64,000 nt of DNA from Actinomadura barringtoniae. Lineage in GTDB: Bacteria > Actinomycetota > Actinomycetes > Streptosporangiales > Streptosporangiaceae. The DNA lies in the NCBI RefSeq assembly GCF_017573505.1, contig NZ_JAGEOJ010000009.1, positions 372,001-436,000 of the forward strand, in the 5' to 3' direction. The translations under genes and the position numbers were made by a program. A model generated the notes under the pieces. That model did no database searches and was not told the DNA's origin. It was given only the letters and a program-made list of their open reading frames with translations. Below, in pieces: positions 1 through 8,016 of the stretch. How positions within the stretch are numbered: position 1 is the first letter of the stretch; each line of letters begins with the position of its first letter.

Positions 1-17
1 AGCTTGTTCGCCGCCAT
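1..17 (-). CDS. Start of an unidentified gene leaving the left edge
   Basis: On the minus strand an ATG at position 17 is preceded by AAGGGGAGAC, a good ribosome binding site, and opens a frame that leaves the window after five codons (M-A-A-N-K). It would be transcribed away from the protease gene at 218. Too little is visible to say what it encodes, and the call rests only on the start codon and its ribosome binding site. Confidence 0.3.
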
Positions 18-86
18 GTCTCCCCTTTCCTGGCCGCCACCGCCGAAGTTAGAGGAGAAAGCCGCGATCGGTCCCCGGTAAACGAC

Positions 87-124
87 CTAGGGATGTCCCT
101 GGGTCGCCGGGAGAGCATTCCCGG
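87..124. promoter_or_regulatory. Two small hairpins in the leader of the protease operon
   Basis: AGGGA (89-93) pairs with TCCCT (96-100), and CCGGGA (107-112) pairs with TCCCGG (119-124) around a six-base loop. Both lie between the left edge and the start codon at 218. They could shape the mRNA leader or end transcription coming from the left, but there is no T-run, so the role is unknown. Confidence 0.25.
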
Positions 125-217
125 GAAGACCGCCTGCGGCCATCCGATCCGGTTGACTGCCGAGAGGGCTGCCGTCACGGTCTCTGTATCAACCCCCTGC
201 CTGAAAAGGATCAGATC

Positions 218-1936
218 ATGCGGCACCGACCACAGCCGATCTATGCCGATCCGGGGACGGAACCAAAACTCCCGAAGAAGATATTCGCGCACGCCTCGCC
301 GACGTCGATCGGCGGGCGTTCGCTGTTCGAGATGGACGACCTCACGGCCGAGACCGCCCTGGCGGCCGCCGCGCCGCACGACGTCATGCGCGACGCCGCC
401 GCCGCGCTGGAGGAGGCGGGTTTCGACATCCTGCACGTGTGGCCGACGACCATTTCTTTCGCCGGGTCGCCGAAGCTCTTTGCCAGGGAGTTCAATTGCA
501 AGCTGAAGGCGAAGGAAAGGCCGGTATCGCGAGATAGGTCCCGGCCCGACAAGGCCACGTTCATCGACTGCAAAAGGACCGATCAGTCGGGCCTGATCGA
601 CACCACGGGAACTCGTTACGCGGGCCTCATCGAAGGCATTGCGGTGGACGAGCCCAGGTTTGTCAGTCAGGAGTCCATTGCGCCCAAGACCGACTACTGG
701 CACCTCAACGTTCCCGGTGACGTCTCCGGCGGATGCGGTGCCGCGCGCGCCCACCGGATCGGCCTCACCGGTCAGGGCGTCCGCGTCGTCATGGTCGACA
801 CCGGGTTCGAGGACCACCCGTATTTCGCTGCGCGTGGTTACAACATCCGGCCGGTGGAGGCCGGTCCCGGAGCGACCGCGCCGGACAAGGACGAATGCGG
901 TCACGGCACCGCGCAGGCGGCGAACCTGCTCGCCGTGGCGCCGGGCGTCGAATTGACCATGGTCAAGATGCACGCGTCCAACAGCGTCGCCGCGTTCAAC
1001 CACGCCGTGTCGCTGTCGCCCGACGTCATCAGCCTCAGCTGGGGCGGGGACCTGGCGGCCGAGCCGCTCAGCGCGCCGGACAAGGCGCTCGCCGCCGCCG
1101 TCGCGTACGCGGTCAAGCACGGGATCACCGTCGTGTGCGCGGCGGGGAACGGCGTCTTCGGCTTCCCGGCGCAGCATCCCGACGTCATCGCGGCCGGCGG
1201 CGCCTACATGGAGCCCGACCGGCGGCTGCGGGCCTCCGACTTCAGCAGCGGCTTCGAGAGCAAGGTCTACCCGGGCCGGAACGTGCCCGACGTGTGCGGG
1301 CTGGTCGGCATGCAGCCGACGGCCGCCTACATCATGCTGCCGGTGCCGTCCGGGTCCGAACTCGACCGCTACTGCTCCCTGGCGGGAGACGGGACCAAGG
1401 GCGGCGACGGCTGGGCCGCGCTCAGCGGTACGTCGGCCGCCGCCGCACAGATCGCCGGTGTGTGCGCCCTGGTCCTGGAGGCCAACCCCTCGCTGACGCC
1501 CGCGGAACTGCGCGACATCCTGCGGCGCACCGCGCGCGACGTCACCGAGGGACGCGGCGGCGACGCCACCCTCGGCCGCCCCGGCATGGGGCACCCGGCC
1601 GAGGTCGGCGAGGATCTCGCGACGGGCAGCGGCCTGGTCGACGCCTACAAGGCGGCCCTGGTCGCCAAGGTGAACGGCTACGGCGACCACTACAGCCCGT
1701 TCTACTCGATCAGAGTCGGCGGGCCCCGCCCGATGCCGGAGCAGCCGCCCCAGGCAGAAAGGCCGTCCACGCCGTCGCCGGCCTCACCGCAGCCGGCGCA
1801 ACCGGCGCAACCGGTGACGATGTTCTCGGGCACCGGCGCCGCCCAGCCGCCGAACGCCTGGCCGACGTCCCAGGGCATGACGCGGATGGAGCGCGACCTG
1901 CTCATCAAGCTGATCATCGACGCGGACCTGGACTGA
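218..1936 (+). CDS. Subtilisin-like (S8) serine protease without signal peptide
   Basis: A 572-residue subtilase. The catalytic residues are visible: Asp194 in VMVDTG, His229 in CGHGTA, Asn311 in AAGNG (oxyanion hole) and Ser406 in LSGTSAA. Residues 1 to about 150 look like a prodomain (AAGFDILHV, FAREFN), but there is no signal peptide or membrane segment, so it may act inside the cell. After the catalytic domain comes a Pro/Gln/Ala-rich linker (about 505-540) and a charged tail ending in DADLD. The start ATG has AAAAGGA seven bases upstream. Seven bases separate its stop from a cobalamin-type radical SAM gene, so the two are probably cotranscribed. In such loci a subtilase often removes the leader of a modified peptide. 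That role is inferred. Confidence 0.85.
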   Translation: MRHRPQPIYADPGTEPKLPKKIFAHASPTSIGGRSLFEMDDLTAETALAAAAPHDVMRDAAAALEEAGFDILHVWPTTISFAGSPKLFAREFNCKLKAKERPVSRDRSRPDKATFIDCKRTDQSGLIDTTGTRYAGLIEGIAVDEPRFVSQESIAPKTDYWHLNVPGDVSGGCGAARAHRIGLTGQGVRVVMVDTGFEDHPYFAARGYNIRPVEAGPGATAPDKDECGHGTAQAANLLAVAPGVELTMVKMHASNSVAAFNHAVSLSPDVISLSWGGDLAAEPLSAPDKALAAAVAYAVKHGITVVCAAGNGVFGFPAQHPDVIAAGGAYMEPDRRLRASDFSSGFESKVYPGRNVPDVCGLVGMQPTAAYIMLPVPSGSELDRYCSLAGDGTKGGDGWAALSGTSAAAAQIAGVCALVLEANPSLTPAELRDILRRTARDVTEGRGGDATLGRPGMGHPAEVGEDLATGSGLVDAYKAALVAKVNGYGDHYSPFYSIRVGGPRPMPEQPPQAERPSTPSPASPQPAQPAQPVTMFSGTGAAQPPNAWPTSQGMTRMERDLLIKLIIDADLD

Positions 1937-1943
1937 CGCCGGG

Positions 1944-3779
1944 ATGTCCGCTCCGCTGCGCGTCCTGCTGATCAGCATGCCGTGGCACGCCCTGGACCGG
2001 CCCGCGATCGGGTTGAGCCTGCTGCAGGCCGCCCTGCGGCGCGACGGCGTGCATTGCGACGTCCGGCATCTGGGATTCGCGTTCGCCGACCGCACCGGCC
2101 TGGACGACTACCGGTGGGTGAGCGCGGAGATGCCCACCACCGCGTTCGCGGGCGACTGGATCTTCACCCGGGCGCTGTACGGCGACGGCGCGCCCGGCGG
2201 GGACACCGCGTACGCCGCCGAGGTGCTGAGCGGCGCGGGGCGGCGGGCCGGGCAGATCCTCGCCCGGCTGCGCCGCGTGCGCGCGCACTGCGAGCCGTTC
2301 CTCGAGGACTGCCTGGAGATGATCGACTGGGCGGGCTACGACGTCGTCGGGTTCACCTCCACGTTCGAGCAGAACATCGCCTCGCTGGCGCTCGCCCGGC
2401 GGGTGAAGGAGCGGCATCCGCAGGTCGTCGTCGCGTTCGGCGGCGCGAACTGGGAGGGCGAGATGGGCGAGGAACTGCACGCGCGGTTCCCGTTCGTGGA
2501 CGCGGTCTGCCAGGGCGAGGCGGATCGGTCCTTCCCGGAGTACGTCCGGCGGCTCCGGGACGGAGCGGACCCGTCGGACGTCCCCGGCCTGCTGATCCGC
2601 GCGGGCGGGCGGACCGTGCGGACGCCGCCCGCCCGGCCGATCGCCGACCTGGACGCGCTGCCGGTGCCCGCCTACGACGACTTCTTCGCGGACCTGTCGG
2701 CGAGCAAGGTCTCCGACGGCATCGCACCGGTCCTGCTGCTGGAGACGGCGCGCGGTTGCTGGTGGGGCGCACGCCACCACTGCACGTTCTGCGGGCTGAA
2801 CGGGCAGACGATGGCGTTCCGCAGCAAGTCCACCGAACGCGTCCTGGCCGAGATCACGGAGATGGCGGGGCGGTACGGCGTCCGGCAGGCGGCGGTCGTC
2901 GACAACATCATGGACATGCGGTACTTCACCGGCGTACTGCCCGCGCTGGCGGAGGCCGGTGCGCCGATGGACCTGTTCTATGAGGTCAAGGCGAACCTCA
3001 CGGCCGAGCAGGTGGGTCTGCTGGCGAAGGCGGGCGTCCGCTGCGTGCAGCCGGGGCTGGAGAGCCTCAGCGACCACGTGCTGGCCCTCATGCGCAAGGG
3101 CACCACGGCGCTGCAGAACGTCCAGATGCTCAAGTGGTGCGCGGAGTTCGGCGTACGGCCGGAGTGGAACCTGCTCTACGGCTTCCCCGGGGAGACGGCC
3201 GAGGACTACGCCGCGACCGTGGACCTCATCGACGCGATCGACTTCCTGCAGCCGCCCGGCGACATCGCCGCCATCCGCCTCGACCGCTTCAGCCCGTACC
3301 ACGGCGACCCTGCCGGGTTCGGCCTGACCGACGTGCGCCCCAAGCCGGCTTACGCGCACCTGTATCCGTTCCCGGACGAGACGCTCCGCCGGATCGCCTT
3401 CTACTTCGATTTCGACTACGCCGACGGCCGCGTCCCGGCCGAGTACGCCGCCCCGGCCATCGAACGCGCCTGGCAATGGGCGTCGGGTGTGCCGCGCGGC
3501 GAACTGACCCTCCTGCATCGTCCCGACGGTGACCTGGTGCTGCTGGACACGCGACCCGGCGCGGCGGGCTCCCTCCTGCTCAGCGGATGGCAGGCGGCCG
3601 TCTACGAACGGTGCGATCGCGTCACGGCCGAACACGTCGCGGTCGAGGCGGGAACGGGACAGGGCGCCACCGCGAGCCAGGTCCGGCGGTTCCTCACCGA
3701 ATGCCGCGAGCGCCGCGTGATGGCCGGCGTCGGCGACCGATGGCTCTCCCTCGGGGTACGACGGCCGGCCCGCGCCTAA
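1944..3779 (+). CDS. Cobalamin-dependent radical SAM RiPP maturase (rSAM_ocin_1-like)
   Basis: A 611-residue B12-binding radical SAM protein. The N-terminal B12-type domain shows VLLISMPW and YDVVGFTSTF followed by VAFGGANWEG. The radical SAM core has Cys272, Cys280 and Cys283 in the spacing C-x7-C-x2-C (GCWW...HCTFCG) instead of the classical C-x3-C-x2-C. This ARGCWWG...CTFCGLNG signature is the hallmark of the family called RiPP maturation radical SAM protein 1, whose members modify ribosomal peptides, in some cases by C-methylation. The gene follows the subtilase by seven bases. No convincing precursor peptide was found beside it, so the substrate is unknown. The start ATG has only a weak GCCGGG upstream, which fits translational coupling to the protease. 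Confidence 0.85.
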   Translation: MSAPLRVLLISMPWHALDRPAIGLSLLQAALRRDGVHCDVRHLGFAFADRTGLDDYRWVSAEMPTTAFAGDWIFTRALYGDGAPGGDTAYAAEVLSGAGRRAGQILARLRRVRAHCEPFLEDCLEMIDWAGYDVVGFTSTFEQNIASLALARRVKERHPQVVVAFGGANWEGEMGEELHARFPFVDAVCQGEADRSFPEYVRRLRDGADPSDVPGLLIRAGGRTVRTPPARPIADLDALPVPAYDDFFADLSASKVSDGIAPVLLLETARGCWWGARHHCTFCGLNGQTMAFRSKSTERVLAEITEMAGRYGVRQAAVVDNIMDMRYFTGVLPALAEAGAPMDLFYEVKANLTAEQVGLLAKAGVRCVQPGLESLSDHVLALMRKGTTALQNVQMLKWCAEFGVRPEWNLLYGFPGETAEDYAATVDLIDAIDFLQPPGDIAAIRLDRFSPYHGDPAGFGLTDVRPKPAYAHLYPFPDETLRRIAFYFDFDYADGRVPAEYAAPAIERAWQWASGVPRGELTLLHRPDGDLVLLDTRPGAAGSLLLSGWQAAVYERCDRVTAEHVAVEAGTGQGATASQVRRFLTECRERRVMAGVGDRWLSLGVRRPARA

Positions 3780-3792
3780 CCCGGCCCGGCGG

Positions 3793-6660
3793 CTAGCCCG
3801 CGCGGGCCTGCAGCCGGGCGCGCGGATGCCTGGCCTCGGCGTGGCCGATCTCGGTGAAGATGTCCAGCGCGCGCCGCCAGGCACGTTCGGCGTCGGAACG
3901 TTCGCCCGCCGCGTCGTGGGCGTCGCCGAGGCGGGTCAGGCTCGCCGCCTCGTTGTAGCGGTCGCCGAGGCGGGCGAAGAGCGTGACCGCCTGCCGGTAG
4001 CAATGGCGCGCCTCGTCGTGGGCGCCCAGGTTGTGGTGGATGTAGCCGAGGCTGTCCCAGGTCTGGGCACAGCCGCCCTCATCCCCGAGCTCCTCATGAA
4101 GCGCCAGCGCCTCCTGGCAGCACGGGAGGGCCTGTTCGTAGTCGCCCACCCGCGCGTGAAACCAGCCGACGGCGTTGAGGGCGTCGGCGAGCCCGGCCTT
4201 GTGCCCCTCCGCTCGGTAGAGCTCGAGCGCGCGCTCGGCGTGGCCGAGCGCCTCCAGGTCGCGGTCGCGCTGGTCGAGCATCGCGGCGAGCGTCCGGTGC
4301 GCGTACGCCTGCCCCACCCGGTCGCCCAGCTCCTCGAACAGCGCGAGCGCGGCCCGCAGGTGCCGGTCGGCGACGTCGTTCTGGTTCAGCCGGGCGAACC
4401 CGCGGGCGATGCCGCGATGAGACAGCGCCTGACCGGCGAGGTCTCCGATGCGTTCGGCCGCGAGGAGCCCGGACCGGTGAACGGTCGACAGGTCGTTCCA
4501 GTGCCCCTGCCGGTCGAGGTAGGTCGAGACGGCCCAGGCCAGATGCCAGCAGGAGGAGTCCGCCCCGGTCGCCAGCGCCTGCTCGACCGCGGCCAGCAAC
4601 GCCGCGTGCTCGGCGGTGAACCACGACATCGCCTGCTCGGCGCTGCGCAGGTCCACCGGGGTGACGCCACGGTCGGGCGGCGCGATCTTGGGCGGGTCGC
4701 GGTGCGGGTTGATGAGGCGGTCACCGGCGAACGCGGTCTGCAGGTAGTGGTCGAGAACGCGGCCGATCGCGTCCCGGCGCTCGTCGGCGCCGTCGCGGTC
4801 CATGGCGAGCTCGGCGGCGTAGGCGCGCAGCAGATCGTGGAAGGTGAAGCGGCCCGGCACGTGCTCGATCGCCAGGTGCGCGCGGGCCAGCTCGGCCAGC
4901 GCGGCGCGGGCGCGGATCGGCGACACCCCGGCGAGACTGGCGGCGGTCGGCGCGGTGATGTCGGGCCCGGCGTGCAGCCCGAGCTGCCGGAACAGCCGCT
5001 GGGCGGCGGGGCTCACGCGGTGCAGCGACCAGGAGAAGACCGACCGGATGTCGGTGCTCGGGTCGGCGATCTCGAACGCGTCCAGCCGCGCGTCGCCGTC
5101 CTCCAGTTCCCCCGCCAGCTGTTCGAGCGCGAACTCCGGATGCGCGGCGGCACGCGCCGCGACGATGGCCAGGGCCAGCGGCAACCGCGCGCACCGGGCG
5201 ACGATCTTCTCGACGGCCGCCAGTTCGGCGGCGATCCGTGCCTCGCCCAGCCGCCGGGCGAGCAGCCCGCGGGCCTCGGCGAACGACAGCAGGTCGACGG
5301 TCAGCGGTACGGCGCCTTCGGCGGCGACCAGGCCCGGCATCTGGTCGCGGCTGGTCACCACGACGACCGATCCGGGCGAGCCGGGAAGCAGCGGGCGCAC
5401 CTGCTCGGCGTTCTCGGCGTTGTCCAGGATCACCAGGACGCGCTGGTCGGCGAGCAGGCTCCGGTAGAGCGCGGCCTGCCCCTCCAGGCTGATCGGGATT
5501 CGTTGCGGCTCGACGTCGAAGGCGTCCAGGAAACCGCGGATCGCCTCGGCCGGCTCCATCGCCGCGGCGCCCGGGTCGAAGCCGCGCAGGTTGACGTACA
5601 GCTGCCCGTCGGGGAAGCGGTCGCGGACCTGATGCGCCCAGTGCACCGCGAGGGCGGTCTTGCCGACTCCGGCGGTGCCGCCGATGGCGGTGATGACGAC
5701 CGCTCCCCCGGCCGCGGCGCCGTCTCGCAGGCACACCTCGTTGAGCCGTTCGATCTGGGTCTCGCGTCCCGCGAAGTGCGACATCCCGTAGGGCAACTGC
5801 GCGGGAACGGGCAGCCCCCGCACGCCGGGACGGGCCGGGGCGGGCGAGCCGCGCGGGGACCGTTCGGCCGCCTCGGCGGCCAGGCCCGGGTCGGCGTTCA
5901 GGATCCGTTCGTGCACCGCCCTCAGCTGCGGGCCGGGCTCGATGCCGAGCTCGTCCAGCAGGTAGCGGCGCGCCTCGTGGAACGCCTCCAGCGCCTCGCC
6001 CTGCCGTCCGGCGCCGTACAGCGCGAGCATCAGCAGGCCGCGCAGCCGCTCGCGGAAGGGATACCGGCCGATCAGCTCGCGGAGCTGCCCGACCAGCTCG
6101 CGGTGACGGCCGAGCCGCAGGTCCAGGTCGGCGCACTGCTCGATCACGTCGAGGCGCCGCTCCCCCAGCCGGTCGCGTTCGGCGTCCAGCAGCGGTCCGG
6201 CGAGGCCGTCGCACAGCGGTCCGCGCCACAGCTCCAGCGCGCGGTGGAACGCCCCGGCGGCGCCCTCCTGGTCACCCTCCGCACGCGTCGCGCGGGCGGT
6301 CTCCACCAGCTCGTCGAACGCGGCCAGGTCCAGCCGTTCCGGCGGAACGGTCAGCAGGTAGCCGGTGTCGGTCCACGACAGGAGGCTGGACGGTGTACGC
6401 GGCGACCGGTCCGGCTCCAGCACCCTGCGCAGGCCGGACACGTGCTTTTGCAGGAGGTTGACCGCGTAGGCCGGCGGCTCCTCGCCCCACACCGCCTCGA
6501 TGAGGCGCTCCCGCCGCAGGCGCCTGCCCGCGTTCAGCAGCAGGACGGCGAGGACGGTGCGCTGTTGGAGCGGTCCGAGCGGCAGCTCCGCACCGCCACG
6601 CCAGGCACGCAAAGACCCCAGGACCTCGAACCGGAGCACCGGATCGCCCGGATCGCTCAT
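3793..6660 (-). CDS. AfsR/SARP-family transcriptional regulator
   Basis: A 955-residue regulator of AfsR type. From the N-terminus: an OmpR-like winged helix (about 8-100, ending near LSWTDTGYLL), a bacterial transcriptional activation domain (about 105-250), an NB-ARC ATPase with Walker A GTAGVGKT near residue 325 and Walker B VLVILDNAE, the GLPL-type motif RLPLALAI, and a long TPR region to the C-terminus (repeated A-L-x-H/Y units). Such proteins activate secondary-metabolite or stress genes and may be controlled by phosphorylation. I chose the ATG at 6660 because GGGAGACGGGG lies just upstream; an in-frame start 13 codons earlier lacks one. It is divergent from a histidine kinase gene and convergent with the radical SAM gene. 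Its target is not shown by the sequence. Confidence 0.9.
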   Translation of the reverse strand: MSDPGDPVLRFEVLGSLRAWRGGAELPLGPLQQRTVLAVLLLNAGRRLRRERLIEAVWGEEPPAYAVNLLQKHVSGLRRVLEPDRSPRTPSSLLSWTDTGYLLTVPPERLDLAAFDELVETARATRAEGDQEGAAGAFHRALELWRGPLCDGLAGPLLDAERDRLGERRLDVIEQCADLDLRLGRHRELVGQLRELIGRYPFRERLRGLLMLALYGAGRQGEALEAFHEARRYLLDELGIEPGPQLRAVHERILNADPGLAAEAAERSPRGSPAPARPGVRGLPVPAQLPYGMSHFAGRETQIERLNEVCLRDGAAAGGAVVITAIGGTAGVGKTALAVHWAHQVRDRFPDGQLYVNLRGFDPGAAAMEPAEAIRGFLDAFDVEPQRIPISLEGQAALYRSLLADQRVLVILDNAENAEQVRPLLPGSPGSVVVVTSRDQMPGLVAAEGAVPLTVDLLSFAEARGLLARRLGEARIAAELAAVEKIVARCARLPLALAIVAARAAAHPEFALEQLAGELEDGDARLDAFEIADPSTDIRSVFSWSLHRVSPAAQRLFRQLGLHAGPDITAPTAASLAGVSPIRARAALAELARAHLAIEHVPGRFTFHDLLRAYAAELAMDRDGADERRDAIGRVLDHYLQTAFAGDRLINPHRDPPKIAPPDRGVTPVDLRSAEQAMSWFTAEHAALLAAVEQALATGADSSCWHLAWAVSTYLDRQGHWNDLSTVHRSGLLAAERIGDLAGQALSHRGIARGFARLNQNDVADRHLRAALALFEELGDRVGQAYAHRTLAAMLDQRDRDLEALGHAERALELYRAEGHKAGLADALNAVGWFHARVGDYEQALPCCQEALALHEELGDEGGCAQTWDSLGYIHHNLGAHDEARHCYRQAVTLFARLGDRYNEAASLTRLGDAHDAAGERSDAERAWRRALDIFTEIGHAEARHPRARLQARAG

Positions 6661-6802
6661 CCCCGTCTCCCGCCGCGTTGAGCAATCGGTCACCAACATA
6701 GCTCTGGGGACGGCGCTCCGTCACCGGCTTATGCCGCGCGTCCAGCGGCCGTCCAGCCACCCCTCCAGCGCCCGTTCCAGCAGCGCGGCGGAGGCTGGCG
6801 GC

Positions 6803-7447
6803 ATGACCGGAACAATCTTCGACGAGCGCGCGCGGATCGCCCAGGATCTGCACGACACGCTCGGGCACGCGATCACCGTGATCGCGCTGCGGGCCGCGGG
6901 CGCGCGGCGGTCCCCCGCCGGGCACGTCGCGACGCGGGACCGGGCGCTGGCGAGCATCGAGCGGAGCGCCGTACGGGCGATGACCGAGCTGCATCACGTG
7001 CTGGAGGGCCTGGACATGCCCGGCGAACGCGACCTGCCTGGGATCGAGGAGCTTCCCGACCTGCTGGAGTCCGTCGCCGGCACCGGGGTCAGCGTGACGA
7101 TCCGGGCCACCGGCAACCCCGTTCCGCTGGTTCCGGGCGCGGGAGGGGCGGCCTACCGGGTCGTTCAGGAGGCCCTGACGAACGTGATCAGGCACGCCGG
7201 GCCCGGCGCCTCGGTCCGGGTGACGCTCACCTGGGCCGGCGGGCTCCGCGTCCAGGTGACCGACGACGGCGGCCGCAGCGGTGAGGCCCCTGCCGTGCAC
7301 GCGCCGTCGTCCGGACGCGGGCTGCCCGGACTGCGCGAGCGCGTCCACGCGACCGGCGGCCGCCTGCTCTCGGGCCCGGTCGGCGCCGGCTTCACCGTGG
7401 CGGCCGAGTTCCCGGCGCTCAGCGCGTCCAGCCGGCCGATGATGTAA
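6803..7447 (+). CDS. Short soluble NarL-type sensor histidine kinase
   Basis: A 214-residue protein with only the transmitter part of a two-component kinase. A HisKA_3 dimerisation box sits at the very N-terminus (RARIAQDLHDTLGHAI, phospho-acceptor His17), followed by a HATPase domain with EALTNVIRHA (N box) and GRGLPGLRERV (G box). There are no transmembrane segments and no sensor domain. The start at 6803 has GGAGG eight bases upstream and puts the H box where short kinases of this type have it. No response regulator gene is adjacent, so it is an orphan. Its 3' end overlaps the convergent Lrp gene by 29 bases. Confidence 0.8.
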   Translation: MTGTIFDERARIAQDLHDTLGHAITVIALRAAGARRSPAGHVATRDRALASIERSAVRAMTELHHVLEGLDMPGERDLPGIEELPDLLESVAGTGVSVTIRATGNPVPLVPGAGGAAYRVVQEALTNVIRHAGPGASVRVTLTWAGGLRVQVTDDGGRSGEAPAVHAPSSGRGLPGLRERVHATGGRLLSGPVGAGFTVAAEFPALSASSRPMM

Positions 7448-7910
7448 CCGAGCGGGACTCGAACGCGGCGGGCCCGACGGCACGGTTCTCGTACGGCGTG
7501 GACAGGACGACGTGGGTGTCCATCTCACCGTGCTCACCGAGCCGTTCGAACAGGCCCTCCAGGTGCTCCATCGAGGCCACGCGGACCTTGAGCATCGAGC
7601 AGCCGTTACCGCTGAGCTTGTGGATCTCGGCGACCTCCGGAAGGTCCTCGGCCGTCGTGGTCTTCAGCAGGCAGCGGCCGTGGTGACAGCGCATGTGCAC
7701 GAACGCGGTCAGCGGCTGGCCGACCCTGGCGGGGTCGATCCGCGCCTGATATCCGGCGATCACGCCCTGCTCCTCCAGGCGCCGCACGCGTTCGGCGACG
7801 GCCGGGGCGGAGAGGTTGATCCGGGCGGCGAGCTTGTTGAACGAGAGGCGCCCGTCGCGCTGAAGCTCGTCGATGATGCGCCAGTCGGTCTGATCCAGTG
7901 GTCTGTCCAT
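7419..7910 (-). CDS. Lrp/AsnC-family transcriptional regulator
   Basis: A 163-residue Lrp/AsnC regulator with an N-terminal helix-turn-helix (LDQTDWRIIDELQ, then LSAPAVAERVRRLEEQGVI) and a C-terminal RAM effector domain. The ATG at 7910 has AAGGGGG six bases upstream; a TTG two codons earlier would leave no spacing. It is divergent from an MFS transporter gene 107 bases away. Lrp regulators often control a neighbouring exporter in response to an amino acid, so control of that exporter is likely but inferred. Mirror-image TTCTAG..TTGAA sequences lie in the intergenic gap. Confidence 0.88.
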   Translation of the reverse strand: MDRPLDQTDWRIIDELQRDGRLSFNKLAARINLSAPAVAERVRRLEEQGVIAGYQARIDPARVGQPLTAFVHMRCHHGRCLLKTTTAEDLPEVAEIHKLSGNGCSMLKVRVASMEHLEGLFERLGEHGEMDTHVVLSTPYENRAVGPAAFESRSVTSSAGWTR

Positions 7911-7937
7911 GTGCAACCCCCTTCGCGGACAACACCT

Positions 7938-8013
7938 TTCAAACTAGAAGCGAGAGGCGCCGAAGACCAGTCATCGCCCATTCATCGCGCGGGCTGACCT
8001 TTCTAGCGTTGAA
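7938..8013. promoter_or_regulatory. Mirrored TTCTAG-TTGAA elements between lrp-like and MFS genes
   Basis: TTCTAGCGTTGAA (8001-8013) on the plus strand and TTCTAGTTTGAA (complement of 7938-7949) on the minus strand face away from each other in the divergent intergenic region. They may be half-sites for the Lrp-type regulator or parts of the two promoters. This is inference from sequence symmetry only. Confidence 0.35.
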
Positions 8014-8016
8014 CGC

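Noticed and set aside
16-81. A 21-codon ORF upstream of the protease gene, Pro-rich, considered as a RiPP precursor
   Set aside because: No ribosome binding site lies before its ATG, it has no leader-core pattern, and the same ATG region reads better as the start of a minus-strand gene.
1914-3884. A 656-codon minus-strand frame opposite the radical SAM gene
   Set aside because: It has no recognisable domain and covers a gene with strong motifs on the other strand.
3826-6681. A 951-codon open frame on the plus strand opposite the AfsR-like gene
   Set aside because: Its composition (Arg/Gly/Val/Gln-rich with no domain) is that of the complement of a high-GC gene. The minus strand has clear SARP, NB-ARC and TPR motifs.
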